A stretch of 64,000 bases of DNA from Lithacetigena sp037446255 [NCBI: Coprothermobacterota bacterium] (GCA_037446255.1 JBBIIY010000004.1:1-64000), one strand, 5' to 3'. Counted from the first letter of the stretch, positions 1-8,361 are shown. Made by a program: numbers and translations. Notes: a model not told the origin generated them from the letters alone.

Positions 1-88
1 CATTATTCTTGGGGACACCAGGCATATAGTCCCACTTCGTAGAAGCCGTTCCTCTCCTCTCAATTACTTTATCAAAATCGTGCTTCAT
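1..88 (-). CDS. MalY/PatB-type PLP-dependent C-S lyase, N-terminal fragment (cut by window edge)
   Basis: Reading leftward from an ATG at 88, 29 codons stay open to the window edge. The peptide begins MKHDFDKVIERRGT and continues with STKWD, the typical N-terminus of PLP-dependent cystathionine beta-lyase/aminotransferases of the MalY/PatB family, which often start with an FDxxIxRRGTxSxKWD motif. A GAGGT ribosome site lies about 11 bases upstream of the ATG. The enzyme would cleave cystathionine or cysteine-type C-S bonds. Only the N-terminal arm is visible, so no catalytic residue can be checked and the exact substrate is unknown. Confidence 0.6.
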   Translation of the reverse strand, partial: MKHDFDKVIERRGTASTKWDYMPGVPKNN

Positions 89-293
89 TTATTTATAGTA
101 CCTCACTAATATTGAGTTTGTTACCCTTTAAAGCTGACAACGAACCTGATATTTATTTTATCATTTTAACTTTATTTTTAGTAAGATACTTAATGATAAC
201 AACTACAAATTTCAGGCTATAAAAATCATTCCTCGGATATGAATATTTGGTTTTTTATATAAAATGATGTTTAAATAATCAGGCTATCAAGTA

Positions 294-322
294 TTGACAT
301 AACTATATAATTAATATATTAT
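294..322 (+). promoter_or_regulatory. Sigma-A-type promoter of the ArsR-family gene
   Basis: TTGACA at 294-299 and TATTAT at 317-322 are separated by 17 bases. The predicted transcription start falls about 14 bases before the ATG at 343, so the leader is very short. A small palindrome GTATATAC (331-338) sits on the predicted start site and could be part of an ArsR-type operator. The preceding stretch 89-293 is A+T-rich and shows no gene. Confidence 0.65.
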
Positions 323-342
323 TTATTTAAGTATATACTAAT

Positions 343-657
343 ATGAATGAGTTAACAGATACTTTAAAAATTATAGCTGATGAAACCAGATTTAAAATCC
401 TTGAACTTTTACTGGCTAAAGATTACTGTGTGGGAGCTTTAGCTAAACAACTTGGTATATCTCAGGCTGCCGTGTCTCAGCATCTACAGATATTGAGAAA
501 GGCTGGTATTGTGACAGGAGAAAAAAGAGGGTACTATACCCATTACGGTGTAAATAGAGAGTTTCTGAAGAACACCGGGGAAAAAATAGTAGAACTGTCC
601 TCTCAAAATCATCAATGTGCTGGAAATTGCCAGAGAAACACATCAGCTGACCTTTAA
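343..657 (+). CDS. ArsR/SmtB-family winged-helix repressor
   Basis: This 104-residue protein has the ArsR fold: an N-terminal helix with ADETRFKILELL (12-23) and a recognition helix around 40-52 (SQAAVSQHLQIL), followed by the beta-wing (VTGEKRGYYTHY). Family members repress their own operon and release DNA on binding metal, metalloid or thiol ligands. Possible ligands are C29, near the recognition helix, and C92/C96 in a C-terminal CxxxC. The classical ELCVC pair of arsenic sensors is absent, so the inducer cannot be assigned. The ATG has a weak ribosome site and a short leader. A Cys-rich mini-gene follows 24 bases downstream. Confidence 0.85.
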   Translation: MNELTDTLKIIADETRFKILELLLAKDYCVGALAKQLGISQAAVSQHLQILRKAGIVTGEKRGYYTHYGVNREFLKNTGEKIVELSSQNHQCAGNCQRNTSADL

Positions 658-681
658 TATTTAAAGAAAGGAGGTTAAAAA

Positions 682-795
682 ATGTGTGAAAAGAAATGTT
701 CCAAACCTGACTTAAAACCCAAAGACGGTAAATGCAGCGAAGAACAGATAAAAGAGTGTCATCCTGAAGAAAAAGCTCATCCCTGCAAAAAATAA
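682..795 (+). CDS. 37-residue Cys-rich peptide, unknown function
   Basis: ATG at 682 follows a strong AAAGGAGG ribosome site, and the frame runs to TAA at 793-795. The peptide has five cysteines (C2, C6, C18, C26, C35) and two histidines (H27, H33) among many Lys and Glu residues, with an N-terminal CxxxC and a CHPE/HPC tail. There is no signal peptide or membrane segment, so it is probably cytosolic. It lies 24 bases after the ArsR-type gene with no terminator between, so the two are probably co-transcribed. Metal or thiol binding is inferred from composition and context. I do not recognise a characterised homologue. Confidence 0.65.
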   Translation: MCEKKCSKPDLKPKDGKCSEEQIKECHPEEKAHPCKK

Positions 796-1062
796 TTCAT
801 TAATTTAGTTGCCATTATTGGCTTAAGCAGGACAATCTGTTGAGTTTAAGTGGTTAATTTATTTTATCCTGATGGACTTGATTCTGGATCCTGATTGTTG
901 TAGCCCAAGAAAAACAAAGTTCCCGGGTTAATCCTGAATCAATACTGAGTTATTTCATAAGTTTCACCAGAAGAATGGATGATTATAGGGAGCGCAGGGT
1001 TTTTTTGTTCAAGGTACTTAACTTGACAAAATAACATAATTTATGAGAAAATTATCCCACGA
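796..1062. other. Intergenic stretch without a recognised gene
   Basis: No ORF with a ribosome site is visible on either strand. The motif ATCCTGA recurs three times between about 867 and 940. A TTGACA at 1023-1028 could be the -35 box for the tRNA pair downstream, but no good -10 box lies at the right distance. Confidence 0.4.
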
Positions 1063-1139
1063 CGCGGGGTGGAGCAGCACGGTAGCTCGCCGGGCTCATA
1101 ACCCGGAGGTCGAAGGTTCAAATCCTTCCCCCGCTACCA
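1063..1139 (+). tRNA. tRNA-fMet(CAT), initiator
   Basis: This is a 77-base cloverleaf with encoded CCA. The first base pair is a mismatch (C1 against T72), and the anticodon stem has three consecutive G:C pairs next to the CAT loop. Both are hallmarks of bacterial initiator tRNA. The T-loop GTTCAAAT is canonical. Confidence 0.93.
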
Positions 1140-1158
1140 TTTATTATTAGTTGCGCAG

Positions 1159-1235
1159 GGCGGTGTAGCTCAGTTGGTTAGAGCATACGGCTCATACCCG
1201 TAGTGTCCGGGGTTCGAATCCCTGCGCCGCCACCA
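1159..1235 (+). tRNA. tRNA-Met(CAT), elongator
   Basis: This is a 77-base cloverleaf with encoded CCA and acceptor GGCGGTG/CGCCGCC. The anticodon loop is CTCATAC. A CAT anticodon could be Met or, after lysidine modification, Ile2. G4:C69 and G5:C68 in the acceptor and the overall match to Bacillus-type elongator Met favour Met. The 3' end lies six bases before the tilS start codon. Confidence 0.88.
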
Positions 1236-1241
1236 AAATCT

Positions 1242-2603
1242 ATGAACCTTCAGCAACGAATTAAGGAAGTTATTTCATCACTAACAATCCTTGACTCAGA
1301 AACACAGTTAATAATAGGGCTTTCTGGGGGAGTTGATTCTATGGTCTTAACTCATCTATTATTATCGGCAAAACCTGATTTTGGCTATAACTTAACCGCC
1401 TTTCACATGCATCACGGAATGAGGATAGATGCCGACAGTGATGTAGAGTTCCTCAAAAAAACCATGGAGGAGTGGAATATTCCTCTACAGGTTGAATCTG
1501 TTTCGGTTCCGGAGTTTGCCAGAGAAAATAGATTATCTATTGAAGAAGCAGGGAGAATCCTTAGATACCAGGGATTAAGGTGTATTAAAGAACAATATAA
1601 TAACGCGTTAATTGTTACAGGCCATAACGCAGATGACCTGGCAGAAACAGTATTTTATAGACTTCTAACCGGGGTAGGAATAAGAGGTCTGGAACCAATG
1701 AAAATATTGGATGGCGATATCCTGAGACCGCTTCTACCGTTTTTCCGAAAGGAAATTGAGCAGTATGCACAACAGGAAAATATTAAATTTATTGTTGATA
1801 GTACTAATTTTGACCTTGCATTTAAACGAAATTATATAAGACACAAACTTTTTCCTGAATTAACCATACTTAATTCTGGCTTTAGAGAGCACTTGATAAA
1901 TCTGACCAAGGATGCTGCGGAAGTAGATAACTACCTGCAGAGTAAGGTTTTGGAGGTTATCCCACAGGTTGTTGAGGAGAAAGATAATTATTTTATCATT
2001 CAAATTAAAGAATTCAACCACTTACCTTCGGTTATTAAAAAAAGGACTCTGATACATCTTTTTGAAAGAAAAAACGAAATGATTAACCGTAAAATGCTGG
2101 AGAGGATAATAGCCTTGGCCAGCAAACTCGGGGATGGACAAACCAATCTACAAAAAGATTATATAGCGAAGAAGATTGGAAATAATTTATATTTATTTTT
2201 AACCAAACCGGCTCGGCCTACTTACAAGGAAGAGGGTTTTCGTTATGAGCTTACTGTACCGGGAAAGTTAGTTATTCCGGAAACCGGGCAAATATTGACG
2301 ACCGAATATGGAATCAAACCTGCGAGAGAAAGTTCCAACGAACTGTTTCTTCCAGAAGGTTCTTTCTACCTACCTTTGGTGGTTAGAAGCAGGCAAATAG
2401 GGGATTATATAAGTATCAGGAGATTAAAAGGTAAAAGCAGGAAAATACAGGATATTTTTGTGGATAATAAAATTAAAAGAAGTCAAAGGAATGTGCATCC
2501 CCTGATTGCTGATATTGAAAGAATACTATGGGTGGTAGGATTGGAGAAATCTTATATAGACAGCGAAGGTTCGGACTCTGGTATAATTATCACCTGTGAT
2601 TGA
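1242..2603 (+). CDS. tilS: tRNA(Ile)-lysidine synthetase
   Basis: TilS uses ATP and lysine to convert C34 of the CAU-anticodon tRNA-Ile to lysidine, so that it reads AUA. The 453-residue protein has the PP-loop SGGVDS at about 28-33, a FHMHHGMR motif near 60, GHNADDLAETV at about 127, and a C-terminal substrate-binding domain (VRSRQIGDYI). The frame is open further upstream, but that stretch is the tRNA gene, so the ATG at 1242 is chosen. It stands only six bases after the tRNA CCA end and has no clear ribosome site. It heads the conserved tilS-hpt-ftsH order. Confidence 0.93.
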   Translation: MNLQQRIKEVISSLTILDSETQLIIGLSGGVDSMVLTHLLLSAKPDFGYNLTAFHMHHGMRIDADSDVEFLKKTMEEWNIPLQVESVSVPEFARENRLSIEEAGRILRYQGLRCIKEQYNNALIVTGHNADDLAETVFYRLLTGVGIRGLEPMKILDGDILRPLLPFFRKEIEQYAQQENIKFIVDSTNFDLAFKRNYIRHKLFPELTILNSGFREHLINLTKDAAEVDNYLQSKVLEVIPQVVEEKDNYFIIQIKEFNHLPSVIKKRTLIHLFERKNEMINRKMLERIIALASKLGDGQTNLQKDYIAKKIGNNLYLFLTKPARPTYKEEGFRYELTVPGKLVIPETGQILTTEYGIKPARESSNELFLPEGSFYLPLVVRSRQIGDYISIRRLKGKSRKIQDIFVDNKIKRSQRNVHPLIADIERILWVVGLEKSYIDSEGSDSGIIITCD

Positions 2604-2678
2604 TTATAATTAATATGCTTATTATGTTATATTTTGAGGTATTATTTTAAAAGTACAAGCAGAAGAAAGGAAATAATA

Positions 2679-3230
2679 ATGGACGGTAAAATAACTAATA
2701 ACCAGATTAAAAAAATTTTAATCAGCGAAGAGCAGATTCAAAAAAGAGTATCTGAATTAGCTAAGGAAATTAACCGGGATTATTCAGGAAAGAAAATCCA
2801 TTTAGTATCTATTTTGAAAGGTGCTACCATTTTTGCTTCTGACCTGATGAGGAAGTTAGAGATACCCGTTACTATAGATTTTATAAGCGTTTCCAGCTAT
2901 GGAAGTTCCACAGAGTCTTCGGGAGTGGTAAGGATTATCAAAGACCTTGACCATCCTATCGAAGGACGGGAGGTTTTATTGGTGGAAGACATAGTAGATA
3001 CCGGTTTAACTTTAAAATACATCCAGGGAATTCTTTTAGCGCGTAAACCGCAGAGTTTGAAAACCTGTGTATTTCTTGATAAATATGAAAGACGCAAAGT
3101 GGACCTGAAGGTAGATTACACCGGGTTTACCATCCCTAATGAGTTTGTAGTAGGTTATGGATTGGACTTTGCTGAAAAATACAGAAACCTATCTTTCCTG
3201 GGAATTCTCAAGGAAGATGAATATACTTAA
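2679..3230 (+). CDS. hpt: Hypoxanthine phosphoribosyltransferase
   Basis: This enzyme salvages hypoxanthine (and guanine) with PRPP to form IMP/GMP in the cytosol. The PRPP-binding loop VEDIVDTGLTL lies at about 102-112 of 183 residues, with VSILKGA near 43-49 and a C-terminal GLDFAEKYRN. The ATG at 2679 is preceded by GAAGGAAATAAT. An upstream in-frame start at 2634 lacks a ribosome site. It lies between tilS and ftsH, the usual Firmicutes order. Confidence 0.94.
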   Translation: MDGKITNNQIKKILISEEQIQKRVSELAKEINRDYSGKKIHLVSILKGATIFASDLMRKLEIPVTIDFISVSSYGSSTESSGVVRIIKDLDHPIEGREVLLVEDIVDTGLTLKYIQGILLARKPQSLKTCVFLDKYERRKVDLKVDYTGFTIPNEFVVGYGLDFAEKYRNLSFLGILKEDEYT

Positions 3231-3245
3231 GGAGTATATAATATT

Positions 3246-5033
3246 ATGAAATCAACGAGATATATTCTTATTACCCTTTTAGCAGGGATGTTAATCTGGA
3301 ATTTTTATTCTCTACTTCAACGATCAAAGTCCACAGTTATTTCTTACTCAAATTTTCAGGAACTGTTAAAAGAAGAGAAGGTAGAAAGTTTAACTATTGA
3401 TGGAACCACCCTCAAGGTGGTTTTAAAAGATAAAAAAAGCAATCTGGTTCATGTACCCTGGCTGGATGCTTCGGTAGTGGAAGAAATCAGGTCTTTTGGA
3501 GTGGATATCACCGCTTCTCCTCCCCGGGTTGATTGGTTAAGCGTTATTTTCTTCAATGTGCTCCCGGTTATAGCTATATTGGCGTTAGTTTTTATTTTCA
3601 TAAGACAGTTTCAGGGAGCTAACTCCCAGGCTTTTACTTTTGGTAGAAGCAAGGCCAAACTGTTTATGGATAACCGACCCAGAGTGACTTTCAAGGATGC
3701 CGCCGGGGTGGATGAAGTTAAAATTGAATTGCAGGAAGTAATAGAATTTTTGAAAGACCCTCGTAAATTCCAGGCATTAGGAGCTAAGATACCAAAAGGG
3801 GTACTTCTGATTGGTCCTCCGGGTTGTGGCAAAACTCTTCTGGCTCGTGCAATCGCTGGAGAAGCTAATGTAGCTTTTTTTACAGTAAGCGGTTCTGAGT
3901 TTGTTGAAATGTTTGTAGGGGTTGGTGCTTCCAGAGTTAGGGACTTATTTGTTCAGGCCAAGAAGTATGCTCCTTGCATAATCTTTATAGATGAAATTGA
4001 CGCCGTAGGTCGTCAAAGAGGTGCTGGAATTGGTGGTGGACACGATGAAAGAGAACAAACCCTGAATCAGCTTTTAGTGGAAATGGACGGCTTTGACCCC
4101 TATATCGGAGTAATAGTGGTAGCGGCTACTAACCGCCCGGATATTCTGGATCCAGCCCTTTTAAGACCTGGTAGATTTGATAGAAGGGTGCTGGTGGATT
4201 TACCCGATGTAAAGGGAAGGGCGGAAATCCTGAAAGTTCATAGCAAAGGAAAACCTTTTGCCGAAGATGTGGATTTGGAATTGGTGGCTAAAAGGACTCC
4301 GGGATTTACTGGAGCAGACCTGGGGAATCTTTTAAACGAGGCAGCCCTATTGACAGCCCGCCGTGGCAAAAAGTTCATCAATGCCAGCGAATTAGAAGAA
4401 GCCATTGAAAGAGTGATTGCTGGACCACAAAAGAGCAGGGTAGTGAGTGAGAGAGAAAAAGTGATTATTTCTATCCATGAAGTTGGTCATGCTATGGTAT
4501 TAAAATATTTACCCGATTCTGATCCGGTTCATCGTATTTCAGTGATTTCCCGCGGAAGATCTCTTGGATATACCTTACCTGTTCCCCAGGAAGATAGATA
4601 CCTGATGAGCCGTGATCAGTTAATTTCCAAGATTGGCGGTCTTCTTGGCGGAAGGGTAGCTGAAGAGGAAGTATTAGGCGAAATCACTACTGGAGCGGAA
4701 AACGATTTAGAACAGGCTACCGAAATAGCCCGCCGAATGGTGGTGGAGTTTGGGATGAGTAAGAAGTTAGGGCCTATAAACTATGCAGAAAAAGATGGTA
4801 TGGTGTTTCTGGGAAAAGACTTGGTCAAAGAAAGAGCTCTAAGCCAGCAAGTGGCCTCTACCATAGACGATGAAATTCGAGCAATCATTGATGAATGTTA
4901 CCAGAAAGTGAAAAGCATAATTGGTGAAAGAAAAGAAATGATAGTAGAAATTGCCCAGATCTTGAGAGAAAAGGAAGTCCTAAGTGGCGAAGAGTTTGAC
5001 GAACTTATTAACAACTATAAAACAGATGTTTGA
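3246..5033 (+). CDS. ftsH: ATP-dependent membrane zinc metalloprotease FtsH
   Basis: FtsH is a hexameric AAA+ protease of the inner membrane that degrades misassembled membrane proteins and some regulators. Two membrane segments (about 7-24 and 99-119) flank a short external domain. Walker A GPPGCGKT is at 190-197, Walker B IIFIDE near 245-250, the second region of homology near 296-313, and the zinc motif HEVGH at 411-415, with the third ligand in GAEND further on. The zinc motif has Val where HEAGH is usual. At 595 residues it is slightly short at the C-terminus. An AAGGAG-type ribosome site precedes the ATG. Confidence 0.95.
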   Translation: MKSTRYILITLLAGMLIWNFYSLLQRSKSTVISYSNFQELLKEEKVESLTIDGTTLKVVLKDKKSNLVHVPWLDASVVEEIRSFGVDITASPPRVDWLSVIFFNVLPVIAILALVFIFIRQFQGANSQAFTFGRSKAKLFMDNRPRVTFKDAAGVDEVKIELQEVIEFLKDPRKFQALGAKIPKGVLLIGPPGCGKTLLARAIAGEANVAFFTVSGSEFVEMFVGVGASRVRDLFVQAKKYAPCIIFIDEIDAVGRQRGAGIGGGHDEREQTLNQLLVEMDGFDPYIGVIVVAATNRPDILDPALLRPGRFDRRVLVDLPDVKGRAEILKVHSKGKPFAEDVDLELVAKRTPGFTGADLGNLLNEAALLTARRGKKFINASELEEAIERVIAGPQKSRVVSEREKVIISIHEVGHAMVLKYLPDSDPVHRISVISRGRSLGYTLPVPQEDRYLMSRDQLISKIGGLLGGRVAEEEVLGEITTGAENDLEQATEIARRMVVEFGMSKKLGPINYAEKDGMVFLGKDLVKERALSQQVASTIDDEIRAIIDECYQKVKSIIGERKEMIVEIAQILREKEVLSGEEFDELINNYKTDV

Positions 5034-5055
5034 AGAGTGAAGCAAGGAGAAGTCA

Positions 5056-6558
5056 TTGAAGGGGCAAGATAATTTAATTATTAATGGTCAGGATATAGAA
5101 ATAAAAGATGTTATTGAGGTAGCTTTTAGAAGGAAGAGGGTTGAACCCTCTTCTACTTTATTGGGTAGGCTTGATGAAGGCTTTGAGAAATTAAAATACA
5201 TAGTATCCTCTGGAGAAAAAGTTTATGGTCTAACTACGGGTTTTGGTTCGTTAGCCGAAAAGTCAGTAAATAGCGAAGATGCTTCTTATCTACAGAAGAA
5301 CCTTCTACTAAGCCATGCCCAGGGTGTTGGAGAACCATTGCCTCTGGAAGTGGTGAGGGCAATGCTGCTTTTACGAACCCAAACACTCGCTAGAAACTTT
5401 TCCGGAGTCAGAGGAATGCTGGTTACCTATTTAACGACTTTTTTGAACAATAATTACCACCCGATTATTCCCTCCCAGGGTTCGGTGGGTGCTTCCGGGG
5501 ATTTGATACCCCTGGCGCACCTGGCACTACCGTTAATCGGCAGGGGAAAGGTGGAGCATAATAATCAAATAATTGGTGGTCAAAAAGCTCTTCAGGAACT
5601 AAATCTTTTGCCCTATTCGCTGGAACTCAGGGAAGGACTGGCTTTAATCAATGGAACCCAGGCCATGCTTTCACTCCTGATATATGCTCTTTATCATGGT
5701 TATAAACTTCTTGATCTTTATAACCTGGCTTCTTCCATGAGCATGGAAGCCTTGCGCTCATCAATCTCTTTTTTAAATGATTATGTTTGTAAAGTCAGGC
5801 CACACCCGGGAATTGGTAAAGCAATAGAAGGAATTAAAAAATACCTTGAGGGAAGCCACCTCATAAACCCTTTACCTTCTCATCGGGTGCAGGAAGCTTA
5901 TTCCTTGAGGTGTGTTCCGCAGGTGCATGGAACTACCGAAACAGCCTTATCTTTTGCCGAAAATTTAGCTAAAGTAGAGATCAATGCTGTAACAGACAAT
6001 CCTCTTATTACACCGGAAAACTTAATTGTAAGTCAGGGTAATTTTCATGGAGCACCACTTGCCTGGACTCTTGATTCATTAGCTATTGCTTTAACACCCC
6101 TCGGTAATATGTCGGAAAGAAGAGTGTATCAACTTTTAAGCGGTAGTTATGAAAAAAGCCTGCCCTCCTACCTTTCCCTTGAACCCGGGATACAGTCTGG
6201 TTTAATGATGCTTCAGTACCAATCAGCCTCTTTAGTTAATTATAATAAGATATTAGCGCACCCTGCCTCGGTGGATACGATTCCCACCGCTCAAGGGCAG
6301 GAAGACCATGTAAGTATGGGCATGAATGCTGGTCTGAAGTTGATGAAAATTATAGATAACCTTTATTATCTGCTGGTGATTGAACTGATGACTGCTAATC
6401 GGGCTCTCAGATTGCAGGGATCAAGTAAAGCTGGAAAAGGAGCTAAATGGTTTGAGGAAACTTATGGTTCCCAAATTCCTGAATCTTTTGAGGACCAATC
6501 TCTAACTGAAGAAATGGAAAGCCTTAAAAAGGGATTGTTTGAAACTGATTATAGTTAA
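5056..6558 (+). CDS. hutH: Histidine ammonia-lyase
   Basis: HutH removes ammonia from L-histidine to give urocanate, the first step of histidine breakdown. The 500-residue protein carries the ASGDLIPLAHL motif at 146-156, whose Ala-Ser-Gly cyclises to the catalytic MIO group, plus YGLTTGFGSL at about 57-66 and ALINGTQAM. The start is TTG at 5056 with AAGGAGA just upstream. No hutU, hutI or hutG lies nearby, so this is an isolated gene, probably read through from ftsH (22-base gap). It converges with the gene at 6569-7615. Confidence 0.93.
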   Translation: MKGQDNLIINGQDIEIKDVIEVAFRRKRVEPSSTLLGRLDEGFEKLKYIVSSGEKVYGLTTGFGSLAEKSVNSEDASYLQKNLLLSHAQGVGEPLPLEVVRAMLLLRTQTLARNFSGVRGMLVTYLTTFLNNNYHPIIPSQGSVGASGDLIPLAHLALPLIGRGKVEHNNQIIGGQKALQELNLLPYSLELREGLALINGTQAMLSLLIYALYHGYKLLDLYNLASSMSMEALRSSISFLNDYVCKVRPHPGIGKAIEGIKKYLEGSHLINPLPSHRVQEAYSLRCVPQVHGTTETALSFAENLAKVEINAVTDNPLITPENLIVSQGNFHGAPLAWTLDSLAIALTPLGNMSERRVYQLLSGSYEKSLPSYLSLEPGIQSGLMMLQYQSASLVNYNKILAHPASVDTIPTAQGQEDHVSMGMNAGLKLMKIIDNLYYLLVIELMTANRALRLQGSSKAGKGAKWFEETYGSQIPESFEDQSLTEEMESLKKGLFETDYS

Positions 6559-6568
6559 GAACTTTTAT

Positions 6569-7615
6569 TTACAAAAATAATTCAGAAATATTTTTTTCAG
6601 GGTTTTTAACCACATCAAAAACCGGTATATCTACAGAGGAAGAAATTTTTTCCATTAACGATTCTGCAGGCAAATACCTTGGCTGGAATTTCCCACTTTC
6701 ATAATAAGGATAAAAGGGGTTAAGGGTAAAAGCGATTAACTGAGGAGATTGATAGAAGGATACCCTAACCTTTGCTTTGCAGAAAGCTTCTTTCCAGTAG
6801 GTGGCACTATTAGTTGCCAGAAGTACGAAAGGGTTTTTTAGCCAAAATATAGCTTCTTTGTCAAAATAAGGGTTTATTTTTTCAAAAATTGCTGAGGAAA
6901 CTATACCGGGAACAAATAATTCTATTATTTTACCTTTAATTTTTTTTACTATTTTATCCAGAGTGTTGATGGTAAACAAAGAGGTGAAGGGATAGGTTTT
7001 TACTCCTTCTTCATCCTTAAAGTAGAGATGTGGGGATATATTTATTTTAGGAGTAGAAAGGAATGTTGGGGAAAAAAGATGTTGCAACGCTTGGGCGGTC
7101 TGGCTTAGATAATCAAAGTTGGTAGAGTAGGAAGCTCCCAGAGCAAGTATAAGTTTAGTAGAAACTGTGAGAGGAACAAGTCGGTTTATAGCCCCGTCAA
7201 TAAGAGTTAAAGGATAGGGGTCAAGTTTAATTGAACTTATTGCTCTTTCCAGGTCTGGTCCCTTATTTGGTCCAGCAAGTAGAAAATAACCACTTTCTTT
7301 TATTTCTCCCAGTACAATGTTGCCGAGAGGGTTTGTTAGGTTGAAATCCTGAATAACTGTGTAAATACCATTGTTTTGTGTGTCCAAACCATCAGAGGTT
7401 AAGAGGTAGTTTCCTTTTTCCAGGTGGAAACGGGGTTTGGGGAGTCCGGTAATTAAATCAAAAGATTCTCCATCATAGCCTATACCGGTGAGGATAAAGG
7501 GTATATCTTTATTTTGCAATTCCGAGATTATTTTTTTAAGTGTGGTGGTTTTCCCGGTATTTTTCGCTAGGCCACCTATCGCTAAAATGATTGGTTTTTG
7601 GTTATTAAAAGACAA
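6569..7615 (-). CDS. KamB-like P-loop protein (aminomutase reactivase family)
   Basis: This 348-residue protein has an N-terminal P-loop GGLAKNTGKTT (14-24), then DGESFDLITGLPKPRF (about 49-64), KESGYFLLAGP near 106-116 and LIDGAINR near 138-145. I recognise this combination from KamB, the proposed reactivase partner of the B12/PLP-dependent lysine 5,6-aminomutase. This comes from memory and was not searched. No aminomutase subunit or KamC is in the window. The start is TTG at 7615 with a poor ribosome site, three bases after the reading frame of a decayed permease remnant, so it probably once sat in a longer operon. Confidence 0.55.
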   Translation of the reverse strand: MSFNNQKPIILAIGGLAKNTGKTTTLKKIISELQNKDIPFILTGIGYDGESFDLITGLPKPRFHLEKGNYLLTSDGLDTQNNGIYTVIQDFNLTNPLGNIVLGEIKESGYFLLAGPNKGPDLERAISSIKLDPYPLTLIDGAINRLVPLTVSTKLILALGASYSTNFDYLSQTAQALQHLFSPTFLSTPKINISPHLYFKDEEGVKTYPFTSLFTINTLDKIVKKIKGKIIELFVPGIVSSAIFEKINPYFDKEAIFWLKNPFVLLATNSATYWKEAFCKAKVRVSFYQSPQLIAFTLNPFYPYYESGKFQPRYLPAESLMEKISSSVDIPVFDVVKNPEKNISELFL

Positions 7616-7618
7616 AAT

Positions 7619-7794
7619 TTATAATTTCAACCTGGGGTCAAGGTATTTCTTAGACTATCGCCCACAAAACTGAAGGCCTGGATAGTCATGAAAATATAAA
7701 ATCCCGGGTAAAAAATCAACCTCCAAGTAACATTGCCTTGAAAATTAAGGTTATATACTCCAGGGACAATTATCAAGCTTGATACTTTTCTCAT
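7619..7794 (-). pseudogene. Remnant of a Dpp/Opp-type ABC permease C-terminus, frameshifted
   Basis: Read leftward from 7794, a 55-codon frame encodes TWRLIFYPGFYIF and QAFSFVGDSLRNTL, which match the C-terminal signature of DppC/OppC permeases (FPGLAI ... FNxxGDGLRDxLDPRL). The frame then ends as TPG-stop at 7627. Restoring one missing base after TL reads DPRLKL and a stop at 7619-7621, the exact family ending, so a single-base deletion is likely. The rest of the permease is absent. The remnant stop lies three bases before the TTG of the KamB-like gene. Confidence 0.65.
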
Positions 7795-7935
7795 AAACTA
7801 CTTCCTATTTTTAATTGAATTTAATTATATTTTATAATATCACAATTAGAGGATTTTTAATATAGTTTGTTTGCGCAAGTTAAAAAGAATTTAGTATAAA
7901 AACTATATTATGGAGCTATATTGTGCCTGTTCATA

Positions 7936-7964
7936 TTGACAGCGCTTTGTATTTATCTTAAAAT
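7936..7964 (+). promoter_or_regulatory. Promoter of the tRNA Leu-Val-Asp cluster
   Basis: TTGACA (7936-7941) and TAAAAT (7959-7964) are separated by 17 bases and stand 16 bases before the first tRNA. This is a near-consensus sigma-A promoter, as expected for a tRNA operon. The stretch 7795-7935 holds no other recognised element. Confidence 0.75.
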
Positions 7965-7980
7965 TAAGACACCACTTTTT

Positions 7981-8064
7981 GCCCGGGTGGTGGAATGGCA
8001 TACACGTACGTTTGAGGGGCGTATGGGGAGACCCGTGCGAGTTCAAGTCTCGCCCCGGGCACCA
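7981..8064 (+). tRNA. tRNA-Leu(GAG)
   Basis: 84 bases with acceptor GCCCGGG/CCCGGGC and encoded CCA. The anticodon loop TTGAGGG gives GAG. The long variable arm (GGGGAGACCC region) marks a class II tRNA. Confidence 0.92.
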
Positions 8065-8065
8065 A

Positions 8066-8140
8066 GGGCGGATAGTTCAGCGGAAGAACGCTTGTCTTAC
8101 ACACAAGAGGCCACAGGTTCGAGCCCTGTTCCGCCCACCA
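8066..8140 (+). tRNA. tRNA-Val(TAC)
   Basis: 75 bases with acceptor GGGCGGA/TCCGCCC and encoded CCA. The anticodon stem CTTGT/ACAAG closes a CTTACAC loop, giving TAC. It starts one base after the tRNA-Leu CCA end. Confidence 0.93.
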
Positions 8141-8161
8141 TAGTTTATAATGTATTGTTGC

Positions 8162-8238
8162 GGGGATGTAGTGCAGCGGTCTAACGCGCTGGCCTGTCAA
8201 GCCAGAGAACGCGGGTTCGAATCCCGTCATCCCCGCCA
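8162..8238 (+). tRNA. tRNA-Asp(GTC)
   Basis: 77 bases with acceptor GGGGATG/CATCCCC, discriminator G73 (typical of Asp) and encoded CCA. The anticodon loop CTGTCAA gives GTC. Confidence 0.92.
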
Positions 8239-8352
8239 GTTTTATTCAATCAGCTTAAAAATCCCTACCCTTTTTTCAACCAGCAACTTCTAATTACATA
8301 GATTATTTCATTCATCCAAAACTTCATATGACACTAAATAAAATAGTAATTA

Positions 8353-8361
8353 TGCTATAAT
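8353..8361 (+). promoter_or_regulatory. Extended -10 promoter element upstream of the CofE-like gene
   Basis: TGCTATAAT at 8353-8361 is an extended -10 box, 39 bases before the ATG at 8401. No convincing -35 box is visible. Confidence 0.5.

Noticed and set aside
1159-1235. Second CAT-anticodon tRNA as tRNA-Ile2, the TilS substrate
   Set aside because: Attractive because tilS follows, but acceptor pairs G4:C69 and G5:C68 and overall match to elongator tRNA-Met argue against Ile2.
7964-8230. 88-codon minus-strand ORF and 87-codon plus-strand ORF across the tRNA cluster
   Set aside because: Both are translations of three tRNA genes; they have no ribosome site and the tRNA folds explain the sequence.
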